DNA of 64,000 bases from Erinaceus europaeus (taxonomy: Eukaryota; Chordata; Mammalia; Eulipotyphla; Erinaceidae). The notes below the pieces were generated by a model. The model was not told where the DNA came from and ran no database searches. It was given only the letters and a program-made list of their open reading frames with translations. This document shows, piece by piece, positions 53,370-63,294 of the stretch. The translations under genes were made by a program, and so were the position numbers. The first letter of the stretch is position 1. The number at the start of each line of letters is the position of its first letter. The stretch is taken from the NCBI RefSeq assembly GCF_950295315.1, contig NC_080166.1, forward strand, positions 98,957,141-99,021,140, in the 5' to 3' direction.

Positions 53370-53890
53370 TACTACTACACAGAGGACCTTTGACATTACA
53401 TTAAGGAGTCTGGGAATTTTCCACATAGACAGAAAGAAGGCAAAGATGGAGCGGAGAGATCGATTTGGAGACAATTCCAATAGTCTAGACCGTGAAGGAG
53501 AGAGACCAGATTTACTGTTGTTCAAGAAATATCTGTAGAAGAACTCATTTGTCAAGAAAGACTTAGACTCTATGAATGCTGTGAGGAAAGTAGCAGACAA
53601 TGCCTCCTCTCTTGGTAAAATCAATTAATTATAAAAGTAGAAATGAATGAGAGAGGATTGTTTGCTAATGGAGACAGAAGAATTCAGTGATGGCTTGAGT
53701 AGAGAATTCCAGTGATGTGAGATGAGGGCAAAGTGGTAGCCAGCTTAGATGTGCAAAGTTCTGAAGGTCAATATATAGGCTTCCAGGTTTTAATCTCAGG
53801 TCAAAAGGAATCCACTGAAAGATTCAAGGATATTATGACTGATAATTTGGAATGGTTATTCTGACTGATATGTGGAGATGCTAAGAATGT
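53370..53890 (+). mobile_element. Possible ancient interspersed repeat, unassigned
   Basis: GGAATCCACTGAAAGATTCA...GGTTATTCTGACTGATATGT resembles an old mammalian repeat containing GGAGCCATTGAAGG...GATCACTCTGGC, and CAATTCCAATAGTCTAGACC resembles TTGCAATAGTCCAGG. The parts are not in a simple order and I cannot name the family. Confidence 0.3.
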
Positions 53891-54334
53891 ATATTGCAGG
53901 TTGCAGCAGTACAGCTCCATGTCCACTTGAATGTTTGCAATAACTAGTTGAATGCTGAACACACTCAATATCTTTGCTAAAATTTTGGATAAATGAGATT
54001 ATTCACCTACTCATCTTTATCTGACTCAGATGAGAAAAACAGTTTTTCAAGGTCTGAAAGCATACTGCATAAGAGGGAAACAATATCTATAATATAAGGA
54101 GGAAAACATTTTCCATACAAGACCTTATGACATTAATGACAACATGCTTCTAGAAATGTTTCTAGAATGTCATCTGGATGACAAATGGAAAGACACATTG
54201 TCCCTGTGAATGTACAAAGCCTCAGGAAGCAATGTCAGCAAAAGAGGACAAAGTTACAAGTGGAAAATTACTCACTGCAATATACTGGTTTTCAATTTGC
54301 ATGAGGCAATTTCCAAAATTACACATTATGACTT
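53891..54334. other. Unique sequence
   Basis: Nothing recognised. Confidence 0.3.
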
Positions 54335-55515
54335 TTAGTAACAACTTTATTGTTACATAATTCACATACCATAAATTTCACCCTTTTAACCTGTGAATTG
54401 CAGGAACCCTTTATTTTACTGATTGACATGCAACAAACACCACTATGTAATTTTGTAATATTTCATCACTATCTTCCGCAAAAATATCCTATCTGCCTTA
54501 GCAGTTAACTCTCTATTGCTCCCACTTCTCACAGGCCTTGATAACCACTTATTTACTTTATATCCCAAGGAATTTTCAATTCTAGACATTTCACATGAAC
54601 AGAGTCATATAATATATGGTCTTCTGAGGGTAAACTAATTCACATAGCATAAAGTTGCCAAGGTCTAGTCATACTGTAGCATTTATCAGTAACTCAGTCC
54701 TATTTCATTGCCTAATAATACCTTATTGTATAGCCATGCAATATAAAACATTTTATGTAAAAATTAGTCAGTTAATGGTTATTTCTACTTTTTTTTACTA
54801 TTATGAAGAGATAGCACAAATATTCATATGTCAGGTTTTTTTTATGTGAACAAATACATTTCATTCTATTAAGTATGTGCCTTGAATTAGAACTGATGGG
54901 TCACTTGATAACTCATGTTTGTTTGAATTTATGAGAAATTTTCAAACTGACTATACTGTTCTACAAATATTCCCATCAATGTACAAGTGCAGAAATTTCT
55001 CTACAACTTTACACACACTTGCTACTATCTAGCTATCCATTACAGTAGTCCTAGGAGGTATCAAGTGATATCCTATTGTGATTTCATTTACATGTCCCTA
55101 TAACTAATGGCATAGAACATATTTCCATATATTTATTCATCACTTGCATACTTTCTTTTAGAGAATGTCTCTTTTTTATTGCTTTATTTATTTACTGGAT
55201 AGGGATATTCATTGCTTTATTTATTTACTGGATAGATAAAACAAGACTAAAGGGTGAGACAGACACAGAGAGACACCTGCAGCACTATTTCACCACTCAT
55301 GAAGATTCCCCTTTGCAGGTGGGGACTTGGGCTTGACATGCATGCTCAACCAGGTGCACCCTGAAGAATGCCTGTTAAAACCCTTTGCCCATTTTTTAGA
55401 CATTTTTCACTTCTGTGTTGTCTATTACTATAATTGTCTAATTAATGAGTTTCTCCCTAAAATATTAAATTTCAGACTAAAATACATGATAGTGATGTCT
55501 GATTTCTAATTTTAT
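54335..55515 (-). mobile_element. Ancient mammalian LINE-1 (L1M-type) 3' end
   Basis: TTATTGTTACATAATTCACA, CATAAATTTCACCCTTTTAA, CACATGAACAGAGTCATATA, CTATTATGAAGAGATAGCAC, GATGGGTCACTTGATAACTC and ACCCTTTGCCCATTTTTTAG follow in order the antisense L1M 3' end through ORF2 as I remember it. It is strongly diverged and split by a SINE. Confidence 0.8.
55170..55362 (-). mobile_element. SINE nested in ancient L1M, with tail duplication
   Basis: The reversed tail ATTGCTTTATTTATTTACTG plus GATAG occurs twice (about 55178-55202 and 55211-55235). GACACCTGCAGCACTATTTC, CCTTTGCAGGTGGGGACTTG and CTCAACCAGGTGCACCC follow. AGAATG(T/C)CT flanks the insertion. Confidence 0.75.
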
Positions 55516-55859
55516 GACAAATGCTTCCAGTAATTCCAGTATACTCTACAAATTATATTAACAGTTGTAACCTGTTCCAACTTTCTTTCTCGTTATGTTC
55601 CATTTTATTTGTATATTTGTTTCTACTACATCTGTATCTTACTTCATTGTTACATATCTGTGGGTGCTGTTTGGCAAATCCTGTCAGATGTTCACTATGA
55701 ATTATATCCTATATTACATAATAAAGTCAAACTTAGAACTAACTGTAAGACACAGTAAACATGACTAAAGTGCTATAAAGTTGCGGATCTTAATTTAGGC
55801 TTAAACCACACACTTATAGAAAGCAGGAAAAGAGAAAAATCAGTTTACAAGTTCATCTT

Positions 55860-56545
55860 ATGGTGGACATTACAAACAAGACTAAATCCATAACAGAGCC
55901 ACTTAGGAAAATCCAAAATCAAGTAACTGCAACTGAAACAGCTTTATATATTGTACAAATGAATTAGAAAAGCAGATGAATTTACTCAAGGTGAAAGACA
56001 AATCTCAGTAAATCCATTCTGTGGAGGTAGTTCTTAATTACAAAGAGAATTGGATCAACAGAGCACTTGATAGAGATGTACCAACCACGAGGCTGCTGTT
56101 CTTGGAGAAGACAACACTGATTTAGGGAGCAAAGAACTGGATCAGGCTGAAGGCTTCATAAAACGAAAGCCTCATTACAAATGAGACCAGAGAACTGTAA
56201 ACTCCCAGAACTGAGTTCAACACCGATTTGCAATTTCTCAAATATGCAAAAGAAATCATCAATCCTCTTAAAAAACAATCCGGAAAATATCTGCCAAAGA
56301 AAGCTCCGTTGCATTCAGAAAAGATGCTGGTAGCACAGAAGAGTCCAAAGCTCTAGCAAAAATTAGTAAGCCCTTGCTGAGTTGCATTAATAAGGAAAAA
56401 AAAAGTCAAGAAAAAAGAAACAAGTCTTTATGCTGTATGCAATTTAGATAAAGTTTTACCCAGAAAGGTAGAGAAGGATCTTTACAGGAAGGCTAAAAAC
56501 ATTGGTGATACATGTAAACAAATACTTATAGAATTGTTCAGAAAA
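55860..56545 (+). pseudogene. Possible decayed processed pseudogene, unidentified
   Basis: Six successive open segments of 16-40 codons, in shifting plus-strand frames, have protein-like composition rich in Lys, Glu and Leu. Examples are EPLRKIQNQVTATETA, ELEKQMNLLKVKD, NRALDRDVPTTRLLFLEK, LGSKELDQAEGFIKRK and LDKVLPRKVEKDLYRKAKN. Frames switch at stops, as in an old coding sequence with frameshifts. I do not recognise the parent protein, and chance cannot be excluded. Confidence 0.3.
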
Positions 56546-56555
56546 ATTCAAAAGA

Positions 56556-56880
56556 CAGGCATAGTGGTTATACAAAGAGAGTCTCATTCCTGAAGCTTCA
56601 AAATCCAGGTTCAGTCTCTAGAACCACCATAAGTCAGAGCTGGAAACTTGGGAAAAACAAAGCATTTACCCCAGCTGTAGCAGATATGCTTCATAAGTGG
56701 TAAAGTAGGTCTGTAGGTGTCTACCTTTCACTTTCCTTCTCTATCTCCCCTCCCTTCTCAATTTCTCTCTGCCCTATTGAATAAAAAAAAATTAAAAAGG
56801 AAAAAAATGGCCTCCAGGAGTGGTAGGTTTGTAATATCAAGCCCCAGTTATAACTGTGGAGGAAATAAATAAATAAGGAA
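56556..56880 (+). mobile_element. Chimeric SINE: type B head with type C body and 3' unit
   Basis: The head CATAGTGGTTATACAAAGAG, CCAGGTTCAGTCTC and ACCACCATAAGTCAGAGCTG is type B. CATAAGTGGTAAAGTAGGTC, CTCTGCCCTATTGAATAAA and the 3' unit GCCTCCAGGAGTGGTAGGTT are type C. Confidence 0.7.
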
Positions 56881-56884
56881 GGGA

Positions 56885-57183
56885 AACAATAAAAAGTTAA
56901 AGACATGTTGAGTTCTAATAAAAATCTTACTCCCAGGAGACCAGTGTTTATATAATTAGAATAAGAGCTCTGTTAGCTCAGAGAAACCTCATAACTTAGC
57001 AAAATAGACCACAATAATAACTCAAAAAATAGGCAAGACTATGCTTCTGCTCTTTGTTTTTCAAAAATTGTGTTTGGCAAAAGCCAAAAACCATGTCAAG
57101 GATTCTTCACATGTCAGATTTCTGAAGAACCAGAAACACTCAGATGCCCACTCTCTTTTCATAAAGAATAAAACTTAATTTAT
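56885..57183. other. Unique sequence
   Basis: Nothing recognised. Confidence 0.3.
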
Positions 57184-57194
57184 AAATTGGGCTG

Positions 57195-57488
57195 GGAGTC
57201 GGGTGGTAGCACAGCGGGTTAAGCACATGTGGTGCAAAGTGCAAGGACTGGCATAAGGATCCAGGTTCAAACCCCTGGTTCCCCACTTGCAGGGGAGTCA
57301 CTTCAGAGGCTAGGAAGCAGGTCTGCAGGTGTCTATCTTTCTCTCCTCCTCTCTGTTTTCCCCTCCTCTCTCCATTTCTCTCTGTCCTATACAACAATGA
57401 TGACATCAATAACAATAAGAATAACTACAACAACAATAAAAAAACAAGGGCAACAAAAGGAAAAATAAATATTTTTAAAAATATTTTA
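57195..57488 (+). mobile_element. Type A SINE
   Basis: GGAGTCGGGTGGTAGCACAG, GGTTCAAACCCCTGG, CCCACTTGCAGGGGAGTCAC and GGGCAACAAAAGGAAAAATA are present. AAATTGGGCTG is duplicated at 57184-57194 and 57489-57499. Confidence 0.9.
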
Positions 57489-57491
57489 AAA

Positions 57492-57578
57492 TTGGGCTGA
57501 AGAATTCAGTAGTACAGTGCCTATCTTGTATATAAGAGGCACTAAGTTTGATTCCCAGAATAAAATATAAAATAATAA
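57492..57578 (+). mobile_element. Short tRNA-derived SINE, ID-like
   Basis: GGGCTGAAGAATTCAGTAGT, AGTGCCTATCTTGTATATAAG and AGTTTGATTCCCAGAAT give a tRNA-like head with A-rich tail. The neighbouring type A copy inserted at its first bases. Confidence 0.6.
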
Positions 57579-57644
57579 TTAGCTACTTATTTAACTGTAA
57601 TAATAACATTTTGCTTTATTCAATATCTAAAAAAGAGAAAACAT

Positions 57645-57790
57645 TATCCCAGAGAGATAAAGAATAGGAAAGTTATCAGGGGAGGGGATGGGATACAGAG
57701 TTGTAGTGGTAGGAATTGTGTGGAGTTGTACCCCTCTTATCCTGTGGTTTTTGTCAGTGTCTCCTTTTTATAAATAAAAATTTAAATAAA
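57645..57790 (+). mobile_element. LINE-1 3' end (long-tail form)
   Basis: AGAGAGATAAAGAATAGGAA, GGATGGGATACAGAGTTGTA and TGGAGTTGTACCCCTCTTAT match 23690-23800 in order and end in an A-rich tail. Confidence 0.85.
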
Positions 57791-58027
57791 AAAACTTCCT
57801 TCAAAGCTTAAACTTGGGCTACATACATTGCAAAGCAGCACACTAGCTAAGTGAAGTATTTTGCTTGCCTTAAATAAGAATATTTTTATTTAGTGTTAAT
57901 GAGGTGTAGCTGACACAACAAAACCCTTTTGAAATATATATTAAAAGTCAGGAATTCAACCACTTTTTTTTTCTATTCCTGTATCACTATACAGAAGTGT
58001 TGGTTTACTGGATTTTTCTTGTTGTAA
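57791..58027. other. Unique sequence, possible SINE remnant
   Basis: CTTGGGCTACATACATTGCA and CACACTAGCTAAGTGAAGTA (57813-57860) may be a reversed type D head. The rest is unassigned. Confidence 0.35.
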
Positions 58028-58585
58028 GGGTACATTTTCTCTCCTGGGGATATATCCTAAGGAATCAAACATAACCCATCCAAGAAGATTTGTATATACC
58101 TATGTTCATAGCAGCACAATTTGTAATAGCCATATCCTGGAAGCAACCCAGGTGTCCAACAACAGATGAGTGGCTGAGCAAGTTGTGGTATATCTACACA
58201 ATGGAATAATACTCAGCTATTCAAATTGCTGATTTCACCTTCTTCACTTCATTTTGAATGGAGCTTGAAGAAATTATGTTGAGATAAGTCAGAGAGAAGG
58301 ATGAATATGGGATGACCTCACTCACAGAAGTTGAAAAACAAGAACAGAAAGGGAAAACCACTAAGAAGAACTTGGACTGGAGTTGGTATATTGCACCAAA
58401 GTATTAGACTCTGGGGTTGGTGGGGAGGGTTTCAGGTCCTGGAACAAGATGGCAGAGGAGGACCTAGTGGGGTTTGAAAGGAAAAGTAGAAAACTGGGAA
58501 ATGTTATGCATGTACAAACTATTGTATTTTACTGTCAACTATAAACCATTAATCCTCCAATAAAGATATTTTTTTAAAAAGGTAG
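58028..58585 (+). mobile_element. LINE-1 ORF2 end and short-tail 3'UTR
   Basis: TCCTGGGGATATATCCTAAG, GTGTCCAACAACAGATGAGT, ATCTACACAATGGAATAATA, AGGATGAATATGGGATGACC and CATTAATCCTCCAATAAAGA give the complete short-tail form from the ORF2 end to the A tail. It is 5'-truncated. Confidence 0.88.
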
Positions 58586-58589
58586 TATG

Positions 58590-58928
58590 TGACAACTAGA
58601 AGTAAAAACTATTAAGCTTAGGTTTATTGAAAAAAAAAAGATTAGTGCTTAGTTGAGTTTCTGTGTAACATTTGCTTCATTTATATGCTGAAATATTCAA
58701 AGTAGCTCATATTTGTGGTTTTGGTGCTAAAATAATTTGAAGCATTCAAGTACATTAATAGGTAATACAAAATATAATGAACAGCATTTACAATTTTAAA
58801 ATATGCCCATTTTATTTACAAAATGAACATGTTTTCTCAACATGTGACAATCACTCAATAAATGAAGCAAGGACATTTTATCAACTAATATTCATTAATA
58901 TTAAAATATATTATAGAATTCTATAATG
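58590..58928. other. Unique AT-rich sequence
   Basis: Nothing recognised. Confidence 0.3.
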
Positions 58929-58929
58929 T

Positions 58930-59100
58930 TTTAAAATATTTTATTTATTGGATAGAAATAGAGATAACCAGAGAGGAAAGAGAGAAAGTAAATTACTGCT
59001 TCATTGTTTATGAAGCTTTCCCCCTGAAAGTGAGGAGTGTGGCTTGAATCTGGGTCCTATTATACTGTAACATGGGCACTCAGTCAGGTATATCACATGG
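58930..59100 (-). mobile_element. Older type C-like SINE
   Basis: ATATTTTATTTATTGGATAG, CTTTCCCCCTGAAAGTGAGG, GTGTGGCTTGAATCTGGGTC and GGGCACTCAGTCAGGTATAT are the reversed element, moderately decayed. Confidence 0.7.
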
Positions 59101-59107
59101 AGTATTT

Positions 59108-59400
59108 CTCCCTATGTTTCTGGGCCATGTGTAGCAATTCATTGGAGAACTGTCCATTCAGTTCATTGGCCCACTTTTTTACTGGGATATATATTTTCTC
59201 TTTTTTAATTTCTTTATTGGGGGATTAATGGTTTTCAGTCAACAGTAAAACACAATAGTTTGTACATGCTTCATTTCCCACTTTTCCACATAAGAGTACA
59301 ACCCCCACTAGGTCCTCCTCTGCCATCATGTTCCAGGACCTGAACCCTTCTCCCACCCCAGAGTCTTTTACTTTGGTGCAATAAAGGTATGCCACTACTA
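59108..59400 (-). mobile_element. LINE-1 fragments: ORF2 piece and short-tail 3' end
   Basis: 59108-59200 (TTGGAGAACTGTCCATTCAG, TTGGCCCACTTTTTTACTGG) matches antisense ORF2. 59201-59400 starts TTTAATTTCTTTATTGGGGG and includes GGTCCTCCTCTGCCATCATG, a reversed short-tail 3' end. Two insertions are likely, since the parts are not contiguous in L1. Confidence 0.75.
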
Positions 59401-59429
59401 TAAACTTTCTCATCAACTCCATTTTCTCC

Positions 59430-59945
59430 TAAGTCAAGGAAAATGTTTTACCATAATATGCTTTTGTGAAAATAACCAAAGGACTATGTATGTTAGATAC
59501 ACATACTAACTACATATACTAACTACTACAGATAGTTAGATCTGTATCTAACTATTAACTACATATTATGAAAGGAGTGTTTACTTTGGAAACATTTGAA
59601 CCATGAGATAAATCAACAAAGTACTATAAAATAATATTCTATGTTAATAACTGATTGAATTTCAGAATACTAACCTAGTTTAAGATATTAGTTTATATGT
59701 GGAAGTTCATTTTATTCTCACAAGAACTCTATGAAGTAGGAACTGATATTGCCCCATTTCATCAAAGAGGAATTTGAAGTAAAGAGGTTTAAGCCAATTG
59801 TCCCAACTCATAGTTATAAACAGAAGAGAAAAATGTAAAATTCAATATGACAGTATAATTTGATCTTATAATCTCTATGCCTTACTGTAGAGATGTTATA
59901 TTAATCTAGCTTTTTCTCAACCTCCAGAATAACGTTCAAATAAAA
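59430..59945. other. Unique AT-rich sequence with small hairpin
   Basis: ATAGTTAGAT and ATCTAACTAT (59532-59541 and 59546-59555) form a perfect 10-bp inverted repeat with a 4-nt loop, inside a locally repeated ACTAACTAC region. No gene is seen. Confidence 0.35.
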
Positions 59946-59950
59946 TATTT

Positions 59951-60292
59951 GGGGGTTGGGTGGTAGCACAGTGGGTTAAGCGCACATGGCATGAAGCACA
60001 AGGACCTGCTCAAGGATCCCAGTATGAGGCCCTGGCTCCTCACCTGCAGGGTGGTCTCTTCACAGGCAGTGAAGCAGGTCTGCCAGTATCTATCTTTCTC
60101 TCCTCTCTGTCTTCCCCTCCTCTCTTGATTTCTATCTATCCTATCGAACAACAACAACAACAAAATTAATAACAAAGACAACAAAATAGAAAAAATGTTC
60201 TCCAAGAACAGTGGATTCATGGTACATGTACCAAGCCCCAGTGACAGCCCTGGTGGAAAATAAAATAAAATAAAATAAAATAAAATAAAATA
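59951..60292 (+). mobile_element. Type A SINE with 3' unit and (AAAAT)n tail
   Basis: TGGGTGGTAGCACAGTGGGT, GAAGCACAAGGACCTGC, CTCACCTGCAGGGTGGTC and the 3' unit CCAAGAACAGTGGATTCATG are present. About seven AAAAT units (60257-60292) form the tail. Confidence 0.85.
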
Positions 60293-60397
60293 CTCTTCAG
60301 TGAGTGAAACTTTGTTTTATAATGGTTTATGAAATAATAAAAAAAACACTTAAAATGGATTTTTTTCCAGGTAAAAGTCATCCAAGAGGAGTAGATC

Positions 60398-60638
60398 ACA
60401 GAAACTAAGAAGTGGCACACGCAGTAAAACACACACTACCATGCACAAGGATGCAGGTTCAAGTTCCTGGGCCCCATCTGCATGGGAAAAGCTTCACAAG
60501 TGTTGAAGCAGTATTGAAAATATCTCTTCTCTTTTCCTCTCATTTACTCTCTGTCATTACTCAAAAGAAAAAGAATGGTCTCCAGGAGCAGTGGATTCAT
60601 TATGCAGGCACTAAGCTCTAGTGATAACCTTGGTAACA
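60398..60638 (+). mobile_element. Type C SINE with 3' unit
   Basis: GAAGTGGCACACGCAGTAAA, GCAGGTTCAAGTTCCTGG, GGGAAAAGCTTCACAAGTGT and the 3' unit TCTCCAGGAGCAGTGGATTC are present. Confidence 0.82.
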
Positions 60639-60639
60639 T

Positions 60640-60835
60640 CAAAGCAAAGGACTCTGGGGAAGGAGGGCAAGGAGAAGGCTCAGTGGCCTTTGGGTCCTGA
60701 TACATGATGGTGGGAAAAGACCTAATTTGGGGGGAGATGTTTTGTGCACACCTATTATAGGGAGATGAGATATTACACCAATTTATCAATGGCTGTGCTG
60801 GAAACCATTAAGCCCTCCCCCCATAAAAATAGTTT
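60640..60835 (+). mobile_element. LINE-1 3' end (short-tail form)
   Basis: GCAAAGGACTCTGGGGAAGG, CATGATGGTGGGAAAAGACC, TGTTTTGTGCACACCTATTA and GGAAACCATTAAGCCC match the tail at 26375-26600. It directly abuts the preceding SINE. Confidence 0.8.
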
Positions 60836-61457
60836 AAGGTAGGAAAAAAAGTAGATTATATTAGATACCTCTATAAGTTTCTTAAATTGAAAATATTTGT
60901 TTACTGATTCTGAATTATGAGATTAACAAGATTGCTTCAGGAATGTTAGAAAGTCATCATTTGCTGACTCTCCAGTAAGCTGTTTTGAATTTGTTAAGTT
61001 CACTGAAGTGTAAACTGGTTATCAAAGCTTGATAAATAGCTTATAAATCACTCTGAAGCTGGCAGAAATAAATACTAATGAGTCAATTTTCAAGGAATTT
61101 AAAGTCAGTCTCTCCAGTCACCATAAGTTAAAAAAAAAAAGAAGAGAGAAAGAAAGAAATGAAACAAAACGAAAAATTCTTGGTTCTATTTAGAAAAGAA
61201 CAACTTATTAAGAATTGATGTTTCTCAAGTTAGTTTTAAGACTATCAATTATATGTAATCAAACTATTTCATTAAAGTAAAAGAATGTTCTTTAATAATC
61301 CACCAGAATGTTTTATGTGCAAATAAAATTTGTAATTTAGAAATAAACAGAATAATGACACTGGTCCTTAGAGATACTAAAGTAACTTGCTTCACAGAGG
61401 TTTGCTCAGGGTAGGTCTGAGGCTATGTAATAAAATAAAGATGCTCAAATAAGAAAA
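60836..61457. other. Unique AT-rich sequence
   Basis: Nothing recognised apart from an A/GAAA tract at 61128-61175. Confidence 0.3.
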
Positions 61458-61765
61458 GGCTATCATGGACTAAGTAGTGCTATGCCCATGCTGCACATTG
61501 CCATGAGAGAGAACCTGGGTTCAAGTTCCCAATCATCACCTGCAAGAGGAAGCTTCATAAGCAATAGAGCAGTGCTCCAGGTGTTTCTCCTTTTCTGTTT
61601 CTTTTACCTTCCCCCATTCCCCTCTCACATATGCTATAAAATAAAGAGGGAAGGAAGGTAGAAATGGAGGGAGGAAGGAAGGAAGGGAGAGAGAGAGAGA
61701 GAGAATGAAACTCCTGGGAGTGGTACAGTCATGCAGGTACTGAGTCCCATGTGGCAAAAAATAAA
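61458..61765 (+). mobile_element. Diverged type C SINE with GGAA expansion
   Basis: ACATTGCCATGAGAGAGAAC, GGGTTCAAGTTCCC, ATCACCTGCAAGAGGAAGC, a GGAA/GA tract (61648-61702), and the 3' unit GGGAGTGGTACAGTCATGCA are present. Confidence 0.7.
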
Positions 61766-62012
61766 AAAGCCTACCAATATAGAACCATACCAATATTATT
61801 CCATTTAAACACTATTTCCTATTGTTTACCAGGACAAAACAGATTTAAAGGGTTTTATGTTTTAGTACCTTGCCCAGGATATAAAAATTGATGAGCGGCA
61901 AAACCCAGAAGTTGAGAGCATGCCTATCTAACTGAAACCTGTCTTATTTTGAGTCTTTGATAAGAGAAAATACTTTTCTACATGATAGGTTTTAAGGGTA
62001 CAAAAAGTTCTC
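61766..62012. other. Unique sequence
   Basis: Nothing recognised. Confidence 0.3.
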
Positions 62013-62014
62013 AG

Positions 62015-62255
62015 AATTCCAATTCGAGCCCCCAGTTCCCTAATTATAGGGACGGGGGTGCTGGTGGAGGTGCTCCACAAGTGGTGAAGCAGTTCTGCAA
62101 GTGTCTGTCTTTCTCTGCCTCTCTCTGTCTTCTCCTCCTTCTCTATCAATTTTTCTCTCTGTCCTATCCAATTTAAAAAAATAAAATAAAAGCCACCAGG
62201 AGCAATGGTTTCATAATGCAGGCACCAAGCCACAACAATAAGCCTAGAGGAAAAA
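62015..62255 (+). mobile_element. 5'-truncated type A/C SINE with 3' unit
   Basis: It starts at box B (AATTCGAGCCCCCAGTTCCC) and continues with CCACAAGTGGTGAAGCAGTT, CTCTCTGTCCTATCCAAT and the 3' unit CCACCAGGAGCAATGGTTTC. Box A is missing. Confidence 0.78.
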
Positions 62256-62466
62256 AAAATATATATGCAAGACTCATAATAAAAGCAGTCATAAAAATCT
62301 ATCCACCTCATTAGAAATATCTAGTCCTCAGAGATATAATGGCGGCATGATCCAAGGGAGTAAGTAAATCTGGACTGGGTTTCAGAATTCTTGTGCCTTT
62401 TTTGTTGTTGTTGTTGTTTGGTTGTTTGTTTTGGAATTACTCAACATCAGCTTGCTGCCTAGATCG
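62256..62466. other. Unique sequence with (GTT)n
   Basis: A short GTT-rich tract lies at 62401-62432. Nothing else is recognised. Confidence 0.35.
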
Positions 62467-62469
62467 AAA

Positions 62470-62692
62470 TAATGATTATTTTTCTTAATTATTTTTATTT
62501 ATTTATTGGATAGAGACAGTTAGAAATCAAGAGGGAAGGGGATGATGATAGAGAGAGACAGACACCTACAATACAGCTTCACCACTCACAAAGCTTTCCC
62601 CCTGCAGATGCGGACTAGGGGCTCGAACTTGGGTCCTTGTGCACTGTAACATGTATGCTCGGCTAGGTGTGCCACCACCGTCTCCCTAAATA
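62470..62692 (-). mobile_element. Older type C-like SINE
   Basis: TATTTATTTATTGGATAGAG, GACACCTACAATACAGCTTC, CCCCCTGCAGATGCGGACTA, GGGGCTCGAACTTGGGTCC and CTAGGTGTGCCACC are the reversed element. Confidence 0.82.
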
Positions 62693-62726
62693 CTAATTCT
62701 TCAGCTGGAAAATGTCTCTTGTCCAA

Positions 62727-63294
62727 TGTTGTTAAAATTCGGAAGGTTCTTGCCGGGCGGGTCTAGCTTCGCGGTGGTGAACAGAGACGCGGAGACAACG
62801 GCTGCGAAGGGAAGCTGTATTTCTTTATTCAGGAACAACAATTCATAGACTAAGACAAACTAATCACCAAACAGAACTCTGCTGTCTCTTTGCGGCGGCG
62901 GCGGCGGCGCAAGCACTCTCTCTTACTCTCGAACTCAGGAACTCTCCAACTCTGGAACTCTGGAACTCTCGTACTGGGGAACCCTCTGAAAGTCTGGCCC
63001 TCTCGAACTCAGGAACCCTCTCTCAGGGTTCCTTGGGGCGGGGCCAAGCGGCCTGCGAAATTAACTGGACCAATACAATTCTCTTGGCGGGGGAGGGCTA
63101 GAACAAACCAATGTAAAGCATACGACAGTCCAAAATGGATCAAAACCAGCAAAAAGACCAAGACCATCAATAGAGAGAAAAAGAGACAGAGAGCACTTTG
63201 TTTCCTCTATAAGGACACCCAACTGAGTGGAACAAAAAATGAGAGGTGGAATCTAGCTCACACAGTAGCCACGAAGTCATGTCAGGGTGTGACA
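62727..63294 (-). mobile_element. Endogenous retrovirus LTR, minus strand, GC/CpG-rich
   Basis: Candidate ends are TGTCACACCC on the minus strand (63294) and TTTTAACAACA (62727). The minus strand has CCAAT-type words (ATTGGTTTG, ATTGGTCC), a GC box GGCCCCGCCCC, short tandem GAGTTC words, and AATAAAG (62823-62829) followed by a U5-like region ending CCCGCCCGGCAAGAACC. No internal retroviral sequence adjoins it, so it is probably solitary. The flanking target duplication is not clear (TCCAA versus TCCAT). Confidence 0.65.
62892..62909. repeat. (GCG)6 trinucleotide repeat in LTR
   Basis: Six GCG units in the transcribed part of the LTR, upstream of the polyadenylation signal on the minus strand. 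Such CpG-dense repeats are rare elsewhere in this window. Confidence 0.9.

Noticed and set aside
59532..59555. Perfect 10-bp hairpin as a possible terminator or small RNA
   Set aside because: It is short, AT-rich and lies in a locally repetitive ACTAACTAC region, so it is likely chance.
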